From Croceitalea dokdonensis DOKDO 023 (GTDB taxonomy: Bacteria > Bacteroidota > Bacteroidia > Flavobacteriales > Flavobacteriaceae), in contig NZ_LDJX01000005.1 of NCBI RefSeq assembly GCF_001306415.1, forward strand, positions 1 through 64,000: 64,000 bases of DNA, written 5' to 3'. Positions within the stretch are counted from its first letter, which is position 1. Every line of letters begins with the position of its first letter. Below, piece by piece: positions 42,298 to 51,684 of this stretch. Under the pieces are notes generated by a model that was not told where the DNA came from, searched no databases, and worked only from the letters and a program-made list of their open reading frames with translations. Made by a program: the position numbers and the translations under genes.

Positions 42298-43251
42298 TCA
42301 AGAAAACTCAGAGTGCACTATTTGGTGCATTAAAGAAGCTGCGAGTTTGGCTGTTTGGCCATCCACGTCATAAACAGGGTTCATTTCTGCAATATCCATA
42401 CTAATAAGTTTGCCAGAGGCAATAATGGTGTCTAAACTCTGTGACACAATATCTGGGGAAAAACCCATGGGGGACGGAGCACTTACCCCTGGCGCATAGG
42501 CAGAGGAAAATCCGTCCAGGTCCACACTCACATAAATATGGTCTACCTTATCCATAAACGCCCTGATCCAGGTATTGATTTCTTTGGCAAACTGAATGCG
42601 AAAGGTGTTTCGCTCTACGTAAGTGACATCCAGTTCATGTGCAGTCTCAAATAATTTTCTGTCATTGGCATCTTTTCTGATACCTAAACATAAATAGTGA
42701 AAAGGCTCATTTTCATTGCTGATCTGGTAAAAAGGTGTACCCGAGTTTGCGCCTTGGGTATCTTCCCTTAGATCAAAATGGGCATCAAAATTGATGATGC
42801 CAATGGAAGGTCTTTTTCCTTTGGAAAGTAAATGGTTTTTAATACCGTTATAATGGGCATAGGCCATGTCATGACCCCCGCCCATAAGTAGGGGAAATAA
42901 ATTTTTGTCCAGTAAAGTGGTCACCGCATCACTGAGGGCCTTTTGGGTTTCCTCCAGATCTTGGGATTGGCAATGGATATCACCTACATCTGTTATCTTT
43001 TGATGGGCTTCCAAGTGATTGGGCATTTTTCCCAAAGCTTTTCTGATTTCTGCGGATCCGTTTTTGGCTCCAATACGCCCTTGGTTTCTTTTTACGCCTA
43101 TATCGCAGGCGTACCCCAATAGGGCAAATCCTGTAGTGTGCTTTGGTAGATGGGTGATGATTTGGCAGTCCACCTTTTCATGAAGGTACAAGACCCTGTC
43201 CGAGTCCCTACCTTTCCAACTACTTTTTACTGGGGGAGTGTAGTTTTTCAT
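42298..43251 (-). CDS. hutG: Formimidoylglutamase
   Basis: 317 residues of the arginase/agmatinase fold. Manganese ligands are visible in GGGHDMAY, NFDAHFDLRE and SVDLDGFSSAY. It hydrolyses N-formimino-glutamate to glutamate and formamide, the last step of histidine use in this operon. It is the fourth gene of hutH-hutI-hutU-hutG on the minus strand, 98 bp after hutU. The choice over agmatinase rests on the hut context. Confidence 0.93.
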   Translation of the reverse strand: MKNYTPPVKSSWKGRDSDRVLYLHEKVDCQIITHLPKHTTGFALLGYACDIGVKRNQGRIGAKNGSAEIRKALGKMPNHLEAHQKITDVGDIHCQSQDLEETQKALSDAVTTLLDKNLFPLLMGGGHDMAYAHYNGIKNHLLSKGKRPSIGIINFDAHFDLREDTQGANSGTPFYQISNENEPFHYLCLGIRKDANDRKLFETAHELDVTYVERNTFRIQFAKEINTWIRAFMDKVDHIYVSVDLDGFSSAYAPGVSAPSPMGFSPDIVSQSLDTIIASGKLISMDIAEMNPVYDVDGQTAKLAASLMHQIVHSEFS

Positions 43252-43349
43252 TTGGTATGCCTTCTTAGGTTCCCTTGCGGAACCCTTGTTCCTGTCTTAG
43301 ATTAAAACCTCCACAACGTATACAAGAGATTGGTTTTTACACGGCCCTA

Positions 43350-45350
43350 TTAAAATAAATGCTCCAAAATATTGTCATCCACCATATGGGGTAAAGTAAC
43401 CGTTAAATTAGAAGAACGTTCCATTTCGCGTTTGATTGTAAAGATGGCCTCTTCATTTCTTGCCCAGCTTCTTCTGGCAATGCCATTGTTGACATCGTAA
43501 AATAGCATATTTAACAGGCGTTCATTGGCTTCTGGTGAACCATCTAACAGCAAACCAAAGCCACCGTTGATTACTTCGCCCCAGCCAACGCCACCGCCGT
43601 TATGAATGGAAACCCATGTTGCCCCCCTAAAGCTGTCGCCAATGACATTATGGATGGACATGTCTGCGGTGAACTGACTGCCATCGTAAATATTACTGGT
43701 TTCGCGGTAGGGAGAGTCCGTCCCGCTTACGTCATGGTGGTCACGGCCCAAAATAATGGGTGCCGATATATGCCCACTGGCTATGGCTTGGTTAAAGGCT
43801 TGGGCAATCTTTATCCTACCTTCTGCATCGGCGTATAAAATCCGTGCTTGTGAACCCACTACCATCTTGTTGGCATCTGCTTCTTCAATCCATGTAATAT
43901 TGTCCTGTAGCTGTTGTTGGATTTCCTCCGGGGCGCTTGATTTTAACTCCTTTAAAACGTTAGCGGCTATAGCATCGGTTTTTGCTAAATCTTCAGGACT
44001 TCCCGAAGCACAGACCCAACGAAACGGCCCAAAACCATAATCAAAACACATAGGCCCCAAAATATCTTGCACATAAGACGGATATTTAAAATCCCTATGA
44101 TTAGGTGCCATTACGGCTCCACCGGCCCGTGAGGCCTCCAATAAAAAAGCGTTGCCATAATCAAAGAAATAGGTGCCTTTGGCCGTATGCTTGTTAATGG
44201 CATCTACCTGTTTTTTTAACGATTCTTGAACCCTTGTTTTAAATGCTTCCGGATTTTTGACCATAAGCTGATTGGCATCTTCAAAAGTTAGGCCTACGGG
44301 ATAATACCCACCCGCCCATGGATTGTGCAGTGAGGTTTGGTCAGATCCCAAATGCACGTAAATATCCGCTTGATAAAAACATTCCCAAACGTCTACAATA
44401 TTGCCCACATAGGCAATGGAAATCACCTCTTCCTGGGCGATGGCCTCCTTTGTTCTGGTTATGAGCTGGGGCATGTCATCAATCAAAATGTCTACCCAGC
44501 CTTGTTGATGCCTTTTAGCGGCCGCTGCGGGATTTACTTCTGCACAAATGGTAATGCATTTGGCAATGGTACCTGCTTTGGGCTGTGCCCCGCTCATACC
44601 CCCCAGCCCTGCTGTCAAGAATACTTTTCCTTTTGGGGATTCCCCTTGTTTAAGGACGCGTCTAAAAGCGTTCATTACCGTGATGGTTGTCCCATGTACA
44701 ATTCCTTGCGGCCCAATATACATAAAGGAGCCAGCCGTCATCTGTCCATATTGGGTAACACCTAGGGCATTGAATTTTTCCCAGTCGTCCGGTTTGGAGT
44801 AGTTGGGAATCATCATTCCATTGGTCACCACCACCCGTGGTGCCTCTTTGGAAGATGGGAATAGTCCCATTGGATGCCCCGAGTACATATGAAGTGTCTG
44901 CTCTTCGGTCATTTCAGCAAGATACTTCATGGTGATGAGGTATTGCGCCCAATTCTGAAATACGGCTCCGTTACCGCCATAGGTAATCAATTCTTCCGGG
45001 TGTTGGGCCACAGCAGGGTCAAGGTTGTTTTGTATCATGAGCATGATACCAGCCGCTTGTTGGCATTGATGTGGATAGGCATCAATAGGTCTGGCATACA
45101 TCTCGTAATCCGGTTTAAATCGATACATATAAATACGACCGAAGCTCTTGAGTTCTATCAGAAATTCTTTGGCGAGTTCGGAATGCCAAGCTTTTGGGAA
45201 ATAGCGTAGGGCATTTTGCAATGCCAACTTTTTTTCTTCGGTAGAAAGGATGTCTTTCCGCTTTGGGGCGGGATTTCCTTGTTTTGGATATGGCTTTGGT
45301 TCCGGTAATTTCTTGGGAATACCTTGCAGAATTGCCTCTTTAAATGTCAT
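43350..45350 (-). CDS. hutU: Urocanate hydratase, long form
   Basis: 666 residues, about 110 longer than the classical 557-residue Pseudomonas enzyme; the extra length at the N-terminus (YPKQGNPAPKRKDILSTEEK) and internally is usual for the Bacteroidota form. The NAD-binding segment FLTAGLGGMSGAQPKAG and the active-site region FGPFRWVCASGSPEDL (conserved Cys) are present. It adds water to urocanate to give 4-imidazolone-5-propionate. It sits between hutI and hutG. Confidence 0.95.
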   Translation of the reverse strand: MTFKEAILQGIPKKLPEPKPYPKQGNPAPKRKDILSTEEKKLALQNALRYFPKAWHSELAKEFLIELKSFGRIYMYRFKPDYEMYARPIDAYPHQCQQAAGIMLMIQNNLDPAVAQHPEELITYGGNGAVFQNWAQYLITMKYLAEMTEEQTLHMYSGHPMGLFPSSKEAPRVVVTNGMMIPNYSKPDDWEKFNALGVTQYGQMTAGSFMYIGPQGIVHGTTITVMNAFRRVLKQGESPKGKVFLTAGLGGMSGAQPKAGTIAKCITICAEVNPAAAAKRHQQGWVDILIDDMPQLITRTKEAIAQEEVISIAYVGNIVDVWECFYQADIYVHLGSDQTSLHNPWAGGYYPVGLTFEDANQLMVKNPEAFKTRVQESLKKQVDAINKHTAKGTYFFDYGNAFLLEASRAGGAVMAPNHRDFKYPSYVQDILGPMCFDYGFGPFRWVCASGSPEDLAKTDAIAANVLKELKSSAPEEIQQQLQDNITWIEEADANKMVVGSQARILYADAEGRIKIAQAFNQAIASGHISAPIILGRDHHDVSGTDSPYRETSNIYDGSQFTADMSIHNVIGDSFRGATWVSIHNGGGVGWGEVINGGFGLLLDGSPEANERLLNMLFYDVNNGIARRSWARNEEAIFTIKREMERSSNLTVTLPHMVDDNILEHLF

Positions 45351-45360
45351 CTCTTTTTGT

Positions 45361-45430
45361 GTTTTTTATGCTATTCGTTCTGTGCTATGCGCCATGTGCT
45401 TCACGCTTTTCGCCATCTGCTGTTCGTTCA
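45361..45430. repeat. Degenerate short repeats between hutU and hutI
   Basis: A run of imperfect units such as TGCTATTCGT, TGCTATGCGC, TGCTTCACGC and TTTTCGCCAT, similar in flavour to the heptamer array at 38786-38835. It probably marks a shared flavobacterial intergenic repeat type. Confidence 0.4.
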
Positions 45431-45445
45431 TGACACCTCTTGCAG

Positions 45446-46678
45446 TTAAACTACTTTTTTGCCCCGTTTCCAGACGGCTGCCGGTAACAATTGCCCTTGT
45501 TGATAGGTGATTTCTTGATAGGTATGAGTGTCAAAGCAAATAAAATCAGCTAACTGCCCTGCTGCCAAACTTCCCCTATCGGATAAGCGCAAAGCTTTTG
45601 CCGCGCGAATGGTAAGCCCTGCCCATACCTCCGCATTGGTCAATTTTTCAAAAGTAGCCAAGATGGATGCTTGATTCATGAGGTTCCCCATGGGCGCCGA
45701 TCCTGGGTTGTGGTCACTTGCAATAGCGAGACATGCGCCGGAGTCCAAAAGTTTTCTGGCTGGTGCAAAGGGGCAACCAAGGCCCAATGATGCGCCTGGT
45801 AAGGCTACAGCAACGGTGTCACTGTTGGCCAATAATTCAATTTCCTTTGCGGTACTTGCCTCCAAATGGTCTGCACTAAGCGCACCAAGTGCAACGGCAA
45901 TTGGAGTTCCCACGGGCGTAAACTGGTCTGCATGTAGGGTAAGGTCAAACCCCATGCGTTTGGCTTTTTGCAGATAGGGTTTTATTTGCTTTGCCGAAAA
46001 AGCACTTTCCTCAACAAAGGCATCTATCCGATGTGTCAATTTTTCTTTTAGTAGGATTGGAAATAGCGTTTCCGAAATTTCAGTGAGATAGGCCGTAGCG
46101 TCACTGTCCGCATCATTTGGTTTGATGTGGGCTGCCAAACATGTGGCAATTAAGTCTTGTGGAACGGTTTTGTTGGCTCTTTGAATGCTGCGCAGCATTT
46201 TAAGCTCTTCTTGTACGGATAATCCGTAGCCACTTTTAACCTCCATGGTCGTAGTGCCTTGTTTGAGGTGGTCCTGGCTTCGGGTGATGATTCCTGCAAT
46301 CAATTGATCTATTGATGCCTTCCTAGTTTGGGTCACGGTATCCCAAATGCCACCGCCCTGCTTGGCAATTTCTAGATAAGTTTTTCCTGCATTTCGCATC
46401 GCAAAATCATTAGCGCGACTTCCAGCAAAACAAATATGGGTATGGGCATCAATAATACCCGGAAAGCAAACTTGATTTCCCTCTATTGGAATGATTACCG
46501 TAGCGTCTTTCTTGATATCCTCAAAGCGTCCAATCTTGACAATGGTATCGCCTGAAAACAAAATCCCACCTTGCGGAATAATCGGCAACTGCTCGTCCGT
46601 TAAACTCCCTTTTAACGGTACATCTGTCATGGGGAAGAGTTGCGTAAACGGGCCTATGGCTGTTTTGGGTACTGTCAT
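45446..46678 (-). CDS. hutI: Imidazolonepropionase
   Basis: 410 residues from the ATG at 46678 (MTVPKTAIGPFTQLFPM); the frame also allows an ATG at 46705, but that would overlap hutH by 26 bp, while 46678 lies one base after the hutH stop. Amidohydrolase fold with zinc ligands in DAHTHICF, LHADQF and SDHNPGSAP. It opens the imidazolone ring to give formiminoglutamate. Second gene of the hut operon. Confidence 0.94.
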   Translation of the reverse strand: MTVPKTAIGPFTQLFPMTDVPLKGSLTDEQLPIIPQGGILFSGDTIVKIGRFEDIKKDATVIIPIEGNQVCFPGIIDAHTHICFAGSRANDFAMRNAGKTYLEIAKQGGGIWDTVTQTRKASIDQLIAGIITRSQDHLKQGTTTMEVKSGYGLSVQEELKMLRSIQRANKTVPQDLIATCLAAHIKPNDADSDATAYLTEISETLFPILLKEKLTHRIDAFVEESAFSAKQIKPYLQKAKRMGFDLTLHADQFTPVGTPIAVALGALSADHLEASTAKEIELLANSDTVAVALPGASLGLGCPFAPARKLLDSGACLAIASDHNPGSAPMGNLMNQASILATFEKLTNAEVWAGLTIRAAKALRLSDRGSLAAGQLADFICFDTHTYQEITYQQGQLLPAAVWKRGKKVV

Positions 46679-46679
46679 A

Positions 46680-48260
46680 TCAATACGTTTCAAATTTGTC
46701 CTCAAAAGGGGCGTTCCATAAGATGCTTTTTTCGTTCATCGTTTTTTCCACCAGGTTAAGAATTTGTTGTTGTTGGATGATGGTTATGGCAATTTCAATA
46801 TCATCCGAAAACACCCGGTCTTTCGCGGCAAAGGCCACTTTGGTGCGTAAAAATTGATGAATGGTGTCTAGAATGACCCCAGATTTCAAAGGTTTTCTAA
46901 ACTCAAAGGCCTGGGCTGCGGTCAACAGTTCAATGGCGAGTATTTTCTCTAGGTTACCTATGACCTGCAGGGCTTTTCTACCACTTATGCTTCCCATGCT
47001 CACATGGTCTTCTTGGCCCAGTGACGTTGGAATACTGTCCGCACTGGCGGGAAAACAAAGACCTTTATTTTCGCTGGCCAAGGCTGCCGTAGTATACTGT
47101 AAAATCATATAGCCAGAATTGATGCCGGTATCCCTCATCAATAGTTTTGGGACACCCGGACTATTTCCCTCTAGGGCAAGGTAAATGCGCCTGTCGGAGA
47201 CATTTCCCAGTTCTGATGCGGCAAGCGTGGCATAATCTAACGCCATGGCCAAGGGCTGTCCGTGAAAGCTGCCCCCGCTAATGGTGAGCTGTTCATCTAT
47301 GACAATAGGGTTGTCCGTAACTGAATTCAGTTCAACTTCCAACAGTTCTTTTAGGTGTAGCCAAGCCGCACGGGAGGCCCCATGGATTTGGGGGATGCAG
47401 CGCAGGGAATAGGGGTCCTGCACCCGTTCACAGTTGGCATGGTCTTCCAAAATTTCCGAGCCTTTTAAAAGTGTTCGTATACGGGCAGCCACGTGTTGAT
47501 TGCCCTCAAACGGACGTAACTCATGCAATTCTTTGTAAAAAGGCTTGATGGAACCTTGTAAGCCTTCTAACATCATGGCACCAATGATATCGGCCTGTTT
47601 TAGGCAATTATGTAATTGCGAAACTACCTTAACCGCATGCGCTGCAATGAACTGTGTGCCATTGATGAGGGCCAAACCTTCTTTTGGACCTAGGGCAATG
47701 GGCTTGAATTTTTCTGTTTTGAACAAGGATTCCGTTGAAATGATGGCCCCTTTGCAGTGAACCTTTCCCAAGCCGATCAGCGGTAAGAACAAATGGGACA
47801 AAGGTGCCAAATCTCCTGATGCCCCAACAGAGCCTTGTGACGGCACTACGGGGATGACGTCATGCTCAATATGCCAAATAATGCGTTTTAAAGTGGTCAA
47901 TTGAATACCGGAATACCCTTTAGCTAAAGCATGGGTCTTGAGTATCAACATTAATTTGGCCAAATCCTTCGCAATGGGTTCGCCCACTCCAACACTGTGG
48001 CTTTTAAGGATGTTCACCTGCAGGATTTGGGTTTCCTCTTTACTTATTTTGGTAGTGCACAAAGGACCAAATCCCGTATTGATGCCATAGACGGGATGTC
48101 CTTGGTCCACAATATGGGCAACGGCCCGTGCACTTTTGGTTATCTTTTGTTTGGTGGTGTCCAATAGTTTGCCTGTGATAGTGCCCTGGGCAATAGCCAA
48201 AGCTTTCTTTGCGGTTAAATGATCCTCACCATAATAAAATACTGACGTGCTGTCTAGCAT
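46680..48260 (-). CDS. hutH: Histidine ammonia-lyase
   Basis: 526 residues. The autocatalytic MIO cofactor forms from Ala-Ser-Gly in SQGSVGASGDLAPLSH (about residues 140-155). It removes ammonia from histidine to give urocanate, the first step. NTGFGPLC and QEDHVSMG are further conserved blocks. It is the first gene of the hut operon and diverges from the LysR regulator, with TTGATA boxes in the 80-bp gap. Confidence 0.96.
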   Translation of the reverse strand: MLDSTSVFYYGEDHLTAKKALAIAQGTITGKLLDTTKQKITKSARAVAHIVDQGHPVYGINTGFGPLCTTKISKEETQILQVNILKSHSVGVGEPIAKDLAKLMLILKTHALAKGYSGIQLTTLKRIIWHIEHDVIPVVPSQGSVGASGDLAPLSHLFLPLIGLGKVHCKGAIISTESLFKTEKFKPIALGPKEGLALINGTQFIAAHAVKVVSQLHNCLKQADIIGAMMLEGLQGSIKPFYKELHELRPFEGNQHVAARIRTLLKGSEILEDHANCERVQDPYSLRCIPQIHGASRAAWLHLKELLEVELNSVTDNPIVIDEQLTISGGSFHGQPLAMALDYATLAASELGNVSDRRIYLALEGNSPGVPKLLMRDTGINSGYMILQYTTAALASENKGLCFPASADSIPTSLGQEDHVSMGSISGRKALQVIGNLEKILAIELLTAAQAFEFRKPLKSGVILDTIHQFLRTKVAFAAKDRVFSDDIEIAITIIQQQQILNLVEKTMNEKSILWNAPFEDKFETY

Positions 48261-48301
48261 AGGCCACCAATTTTTTTACTGCTTAAAATTAAATCCTATT
48301 T

Positions 48302-48339
48302 TTGATAAGTATTGATACTATTTTATATAAGAATTGATA
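48302..48339. promoter_or_regulatory. Three TTGATA boxes between hutH and lysR
   Basis: TTGATA occurs at 48302-48307, 48312-48317 and 48334-48339, spaced 10 and 22 bp apart, near whole helical turns, in the divergent promoter region. This is a plausible binding site for the LysR regulator. Confidence 0.45.
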
Positions 48340-48342
48340 ATC

Positions 48343-49236
48343 ATGGCTTATCAAATAGAATTACGTCATCTTCGTTATTTTTTGGTGGTGGCCCAAGAAC
48401 TCCATTTTAGACGTGCCGCAGAAAAATTATGTATTTCCCAACCTGGTCTTAGCACCCAAATTAAACAGTTGGAGGAGGGTTTGCAGCTACCATTGTTCCA
48501 TAGGGATAAAAAAAAGGTAAGCTTAACAGCGGCGGGACATTATTTTAAAGAAGAGGCTGCCTTTCTGCTCAATCATTTGGAACGGGCCAAAACACAGTTA
48601 CGTCTTTTGGGCGATGGTCATTTGGGGGAGTTGCGCATAGGATTTTTGGGCTCTGCCATGCAGCGGGTGATTCCAGACTTGTTGGTGGCCTTAAAAAAGC
48701 AAAACCCCAAGGTGAGGACTTCCTTGGAAGAGCTTTCCAATAGAGCCCAAATAGACGCCCTCCAAAGAGACCGTTTGGATATGGGTTTTGTGCGTTTAAA
48801 ACGGGTGCCACCAGATATGGTGCTCTATCCGGTATACCGGGATACCTTCTCCGTTGTGGTGCCCAAATCACATGGCATCAATGCTGCCAATTTTAAGGGA
48901 ATGCATGAGTTGGCGCAAGAAGATTTCATTTTGTTTTCACAGGCCTATAGTCCTTTGTACTATGATACCGTAATGAGTATTTGTGAAGATGCTGGATTTA
49001 CCCCAAGAATTTCACATAAGTCCGTTCATGCCCATACTATTTTTAAGTTGGTGGAAAATACATTGGGCATTGCCATAGTACCAACAGCCTTGCAATATGG
49101 TTTTGATTTAAAGGTGGACTTTATCGAACTAAAGAACATTAGGCAAAGGGCCGTACTTTCCGCAGTCTGGAAAGCGCAGAATAGAAACCCAGTGTTACCA
49201 CCTACCATTGAACTTTTGAAGAAGTTGCATGATTAA
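48343..49236 (+). CDS. LysR-family regulator of the hut operon (predicted)
   Basis: 297 residues from the ATG at 48343 (MAYQIELRHLRYFLVVAQEL). N-terminal winged HTH (RRAAEKLCISQPGLSTQIKQ) and a C-terminal periplasmic-binding-type effector domain. It diverges from hutH, so it probably controls the hut genes, with urocanate or histidine as effector; this is inferred from position. Bacteria with classical hut systems use HutC (GntR), so a LysR here is a different solution. Confidence 0.9.
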   Translation: MAYQIELRHLRYFLVVAQELHFRRAAEKLCISQPGLSTQIKQLEEGLQLPLFHRDKKKVSLTAAGHYFKEEAAFLLNHLERAKTQLRLLGDGHLGELRIGFLGSAMQRVIPDLLVALKKQNPKVRTSLEELSNRAQIDALQRDRLDMGFVRLKRVPPDMVLYPVYRDTFSVVVPKSHGINAANFKGMHELAQEDFILFSQAYSPLYYDTVMSICEDAGFTPRISHKSVHAHTIFKLVENTLGIAIVPTALQYGFDLKVDFIELKNIRQRAVLSAVWKAQNRNPVLPPTIELLKKLHD

Positions 49237-49364
49237 CACAATCGGCACAATTAAAAAAACCTGGAAGGTCCATAACTTCACTTTCTATGACCGTGAAGTG
49301 ATTTGCCTTAACACAACTAATTGACTTCCCCATTGTATCTTTATCCTGTAAAAAAGAGAGGATA

Positions 49365-49919
49365 ATGGTTTATGATTTGATAAAAAAAAGACGTTCTGTT
49401 TTTCCAGCCCAGTATAACGGCAAACCTATTTCAAAAGAAACGGTATCACAGATATTGGAAGCTGCTAACTGGGCGCCCAACCATAGAAAAACCGAACCTT
49501 GGCGTTTTAAGGTCTTATTTGGAAATTCCAAGGATGCCTTAGGTACATTTTTGGCTAATACCTACCAAGAGGTGGAGGCCCGGCCTAAAAAGGTAAAAAT
49601 TAAAAAATTACTGGATAATCCATCCAAGGCGGCGGCCGTTATTGCCATTTGCATGCAGCGAGACCCCAAGGAAACTGTCCCGGAATGGGAAGAGATTGCG
49701 GCTACGGCCATGGCCGTGCAAAACATGTGGCTCTGCTGTACGGAACTTGGAATTGGGAGCTACTGGAGTTCACCCAGCCTAATTGCGTATATGGATGGTT
49801 TTTTTGATCTTGAGCAGGGCGAAAAATGTCTCGGTTTTTTCTATATGGGCTATTATGACGGACCCCTTCCAGAAGGAGAACGTAAGTCTATGGAGGACAA
49901 AGTGACGTGGATGGAGTAA
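49365..49919 (+). CDS. Nitroreductase family flavoprotein
   Basis: 184 residues, the FMN-binding nitroreductase fold: IKKRRSVFPAQY, EAANWAPNHRKTEPWRF and AVQNMWLCCTELGIGSYW, all conserved in the YdjA-like subgroup. It should use NAD(P)H to reduce nitro or quinone compounds; the substrate is unknown. It is a single gene after the lysR gene, before the 172-bp repeat array. Confidence 0.9.
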   Translation: MVYDLIKKRRSVFPAQYNGKPISKETVSQILEAANWAPNHRKTEPWRFKVLFGNSKDALGTFLANTYQEVEARPKKVKIKKLLDNPSKAAAVIAICMQRDPKETVPEWEEIAATAMAVQNMWLCCTELGIGSYWSSPSLIAYMDGFFDLEQGEKCLGFFYMGYYDGPLPEGERKSMEDKVTWME

Positions 49920-50004
49920 AAGGCCCTAACCCCGGAGGGGGATTGTTGGCGTTTCGCGTTGGGCTATTCGTCAATCGCCTTGCGCTACAATGGCAATGGT
50001 TCTT

Positions 50005-50894
50005 GTCATGCTGAGGCAATAAGCATCCCAGTAATGATTAAGCGACAATCCTGAACAACTAAATTTTATCCGGTTTACGTGAGATTCTTCATTTGCTGCG
50101 CGCATTCAGAATGACAGGAACTAAATAGACAGAAATGAATTTCCTTGGAGTTTAGTGCAAGCCTGTTAGTAACAATGGTCATGCTGAGGCAATAAGCATC
50201 CCAGTAATGATTAAGCGACAATCCTGAACAACTAAATTTTATCCGGGTTGTTTGAGATTCTTCATTTGCTGCGCGCATTCAGAATGACAGGAACCAAATA
50301 GACAGAAATGAATTTCCTTGGAGTTTAGTGCAAGCCTGTTAGTAACAATTGTCATGCTGAGGCACGAAGCATCCCAGTAATGATTAAGCGACAATCCAGA
50401 ACAACTTAATTTTATCCGGTTAGGTGAGATTCTTCATTTGCTGCGCCCATTCAGAATGACAGGAACCAAATAGACAGAAATGAATTTCCTTGGAGTTTAG
50501 TGCAAGCCTATTAATAACAATTGTCATGCTGAGGCACGAAGCATCCCAGTAATGATTAAGCGATAATCCTGAACAACTAAATTTTATCCGGGTTGTTTGA
50601 GATTCTTCATTTGCTGCGCGCATTCAGAATGACAAGGGCCACTCAAGTTCTTTAAATTGGCTAAATAGTACCGTTACAGAGAATTTCTTGTAATGTCATG
50701 CTGAGGCACGAAGCATCCCAGTAATGATTAGCGACAATCCTGAACAACTTAATTTTATCCGGTTAGGTGAGATTCTTCATTTGCTGCGCCCATTCAGAAT
50801 GACAGGAACCAAATAGACAGAAATGGATTTCCTTGGAGTTTAGTGCAAGCCTATTAATAACAATTGTCATGCTGAGGCACGAAGCATCCCACGG
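50005..50894. repeat. Tandem array of six 172-bp repeats
   Basis: Units begin with GTCATGCTGAGG at 50005, 50178, 50351, 50523, 50695 and 50866; spacings are 173, 173, 172, 172 and 171 bp; the sixth copy is cut after about 29 bp. Each unit has a core of about 111 bp that begins GTCATGCTGA and ends TCAGAATGAC (inverted ends, 9 of 10) plus a spacer of about 62 bp. After unit 4 the spacer is replaced by a different sequence of the same length. Open frames here are repeat shadows, not genes. Confidence 0.9.
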
Positions 50895-51034
50895 GAGAAA
50901 GCTCGGGAACCCTTAATTAATTAGTGTAACGGAGCATCTTTGTATTTGTTATGTATTATAGTTGCGTTGTTCAAAATCAAGATTAAAACCATTCCCCGCC
51001 CACAGAGGGGTAAGGTGAGGACTTTTAGAACCTC

Positions 51035-51538
51035 CTAAAACGTAAAAATCTCCACACCATAACTAATACCTTTCCAGATAAAAAGAACAGCATAAACCAC
51101 GGTGACCAAAAACTTCATAAAGGTACCGGTCAAAAATCCCAAAAACGAACCAAAAGCGGCTTTTAGGGCCAGTTTCTTGTCGCTGTTTTTTGACATTTCC
51201 CCAATAAAGGCCCCCAAAAAGGCCCCGATAATAATTCCCCCTGGAATGGGTAAAAAAATACCGATGATCAAACCAATGATACTGCCGTACATTCCTGCCT
51301 TGCTTCCACCAAACTTTTTGGTGCCCATGGCGGGAATCACATAATCCAGAACGGTGATCAGTAGCGCAAAGAAGAGGGTAATGCCCAAAAACCACCAGTT
51401 GTCCGGTACGGCGTCCGTCAGGTGGAGTAGCAATAGCCCAACCCAGCTAATGGGCGGCCCGGGAAGTACCGGCAAAAAGCTTCCTAAAATGCCAATGAGC
51501 ACACAAAGCAAGCCAATAACAAGTAATGCAATATCCAT
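51035..51538 (-). CDS. DUF456 membrane protein
   Basis: 167 residues from the ATG at 51538 (MDIALLVIGLLCVLIGILGS); the frame is open further but the family starts here. Four to five hydrophobic segments with the glycine-rich family motif FLPVLPGPPISWVGLLLLHL, then KAGMYGSIIGLIIGIFLPIP and GAFLGAFIGE. The glycine-zipper look suggests oligomerising membrane helices. The function is unknown. It diverges from the blaI-like gene. Confidence 0.88.
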   Translation of the reverse strand: MDIALLVIGLLCVLIGILGSFLPVLPGPPISWVGLLLLHLTDAVPDNWWFLGITLFFALLITVLDYVIPAMGTKKFGGSKAGMYGSIIGLIIGIFLPIPGGIIIGAFLGAFIGEMSKNSDKKLALKAAFGSFLGFLTGTFMKFLVTVVYAVLFIWKGISYGVEIFTF

Positions 51539-51612
51539 AATCCAAAGTCTATTGGTTAGACAAATGTAAGGGGCTTTTGTTACAAATCGATGGGAATAAA
51601 ACACACTTTTTT

Positions 51613-51680
51613 AACTAAAAGATTAGTTTAAACTAAATATTTAGTTATATTTGTTTCGTTATTCAACTAAAAACTTAGTT
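51613..51680 (+). promoter_or_regulatory. Three BlaI-type operators over a Bacteroidota promoter
   Basis: AACTAA-N4-TTAGTT occurs three times: 51613-51628, 51631-51646 and 51665-51680, with centres 18 and 34 bp apart. The -7 element TATATTTG (51646-51653) lies against the second copy, the -33 region falls in the first copy and the third lies between the expected start of transcription and the blaI ATG. Binding would block the promoter of the blaI-blaR1 operon. Confidence 0.75.
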
Positions 51681-51684
51681 TAAA

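Noticed and set aside
50075-50623. Two near-identical 67-residue open frames on the minus strand
   Set aside because: They are shadows of the 172-bp tandem repeats; identity follows from the DNA repeat and they match no family.
50005-50894. CRISPR-like regular repeats
   Set aside because: The period is 172 bp with spacers nearly identical to each other and no cas genes; it is a tandem repeat, not a CRISPR array.
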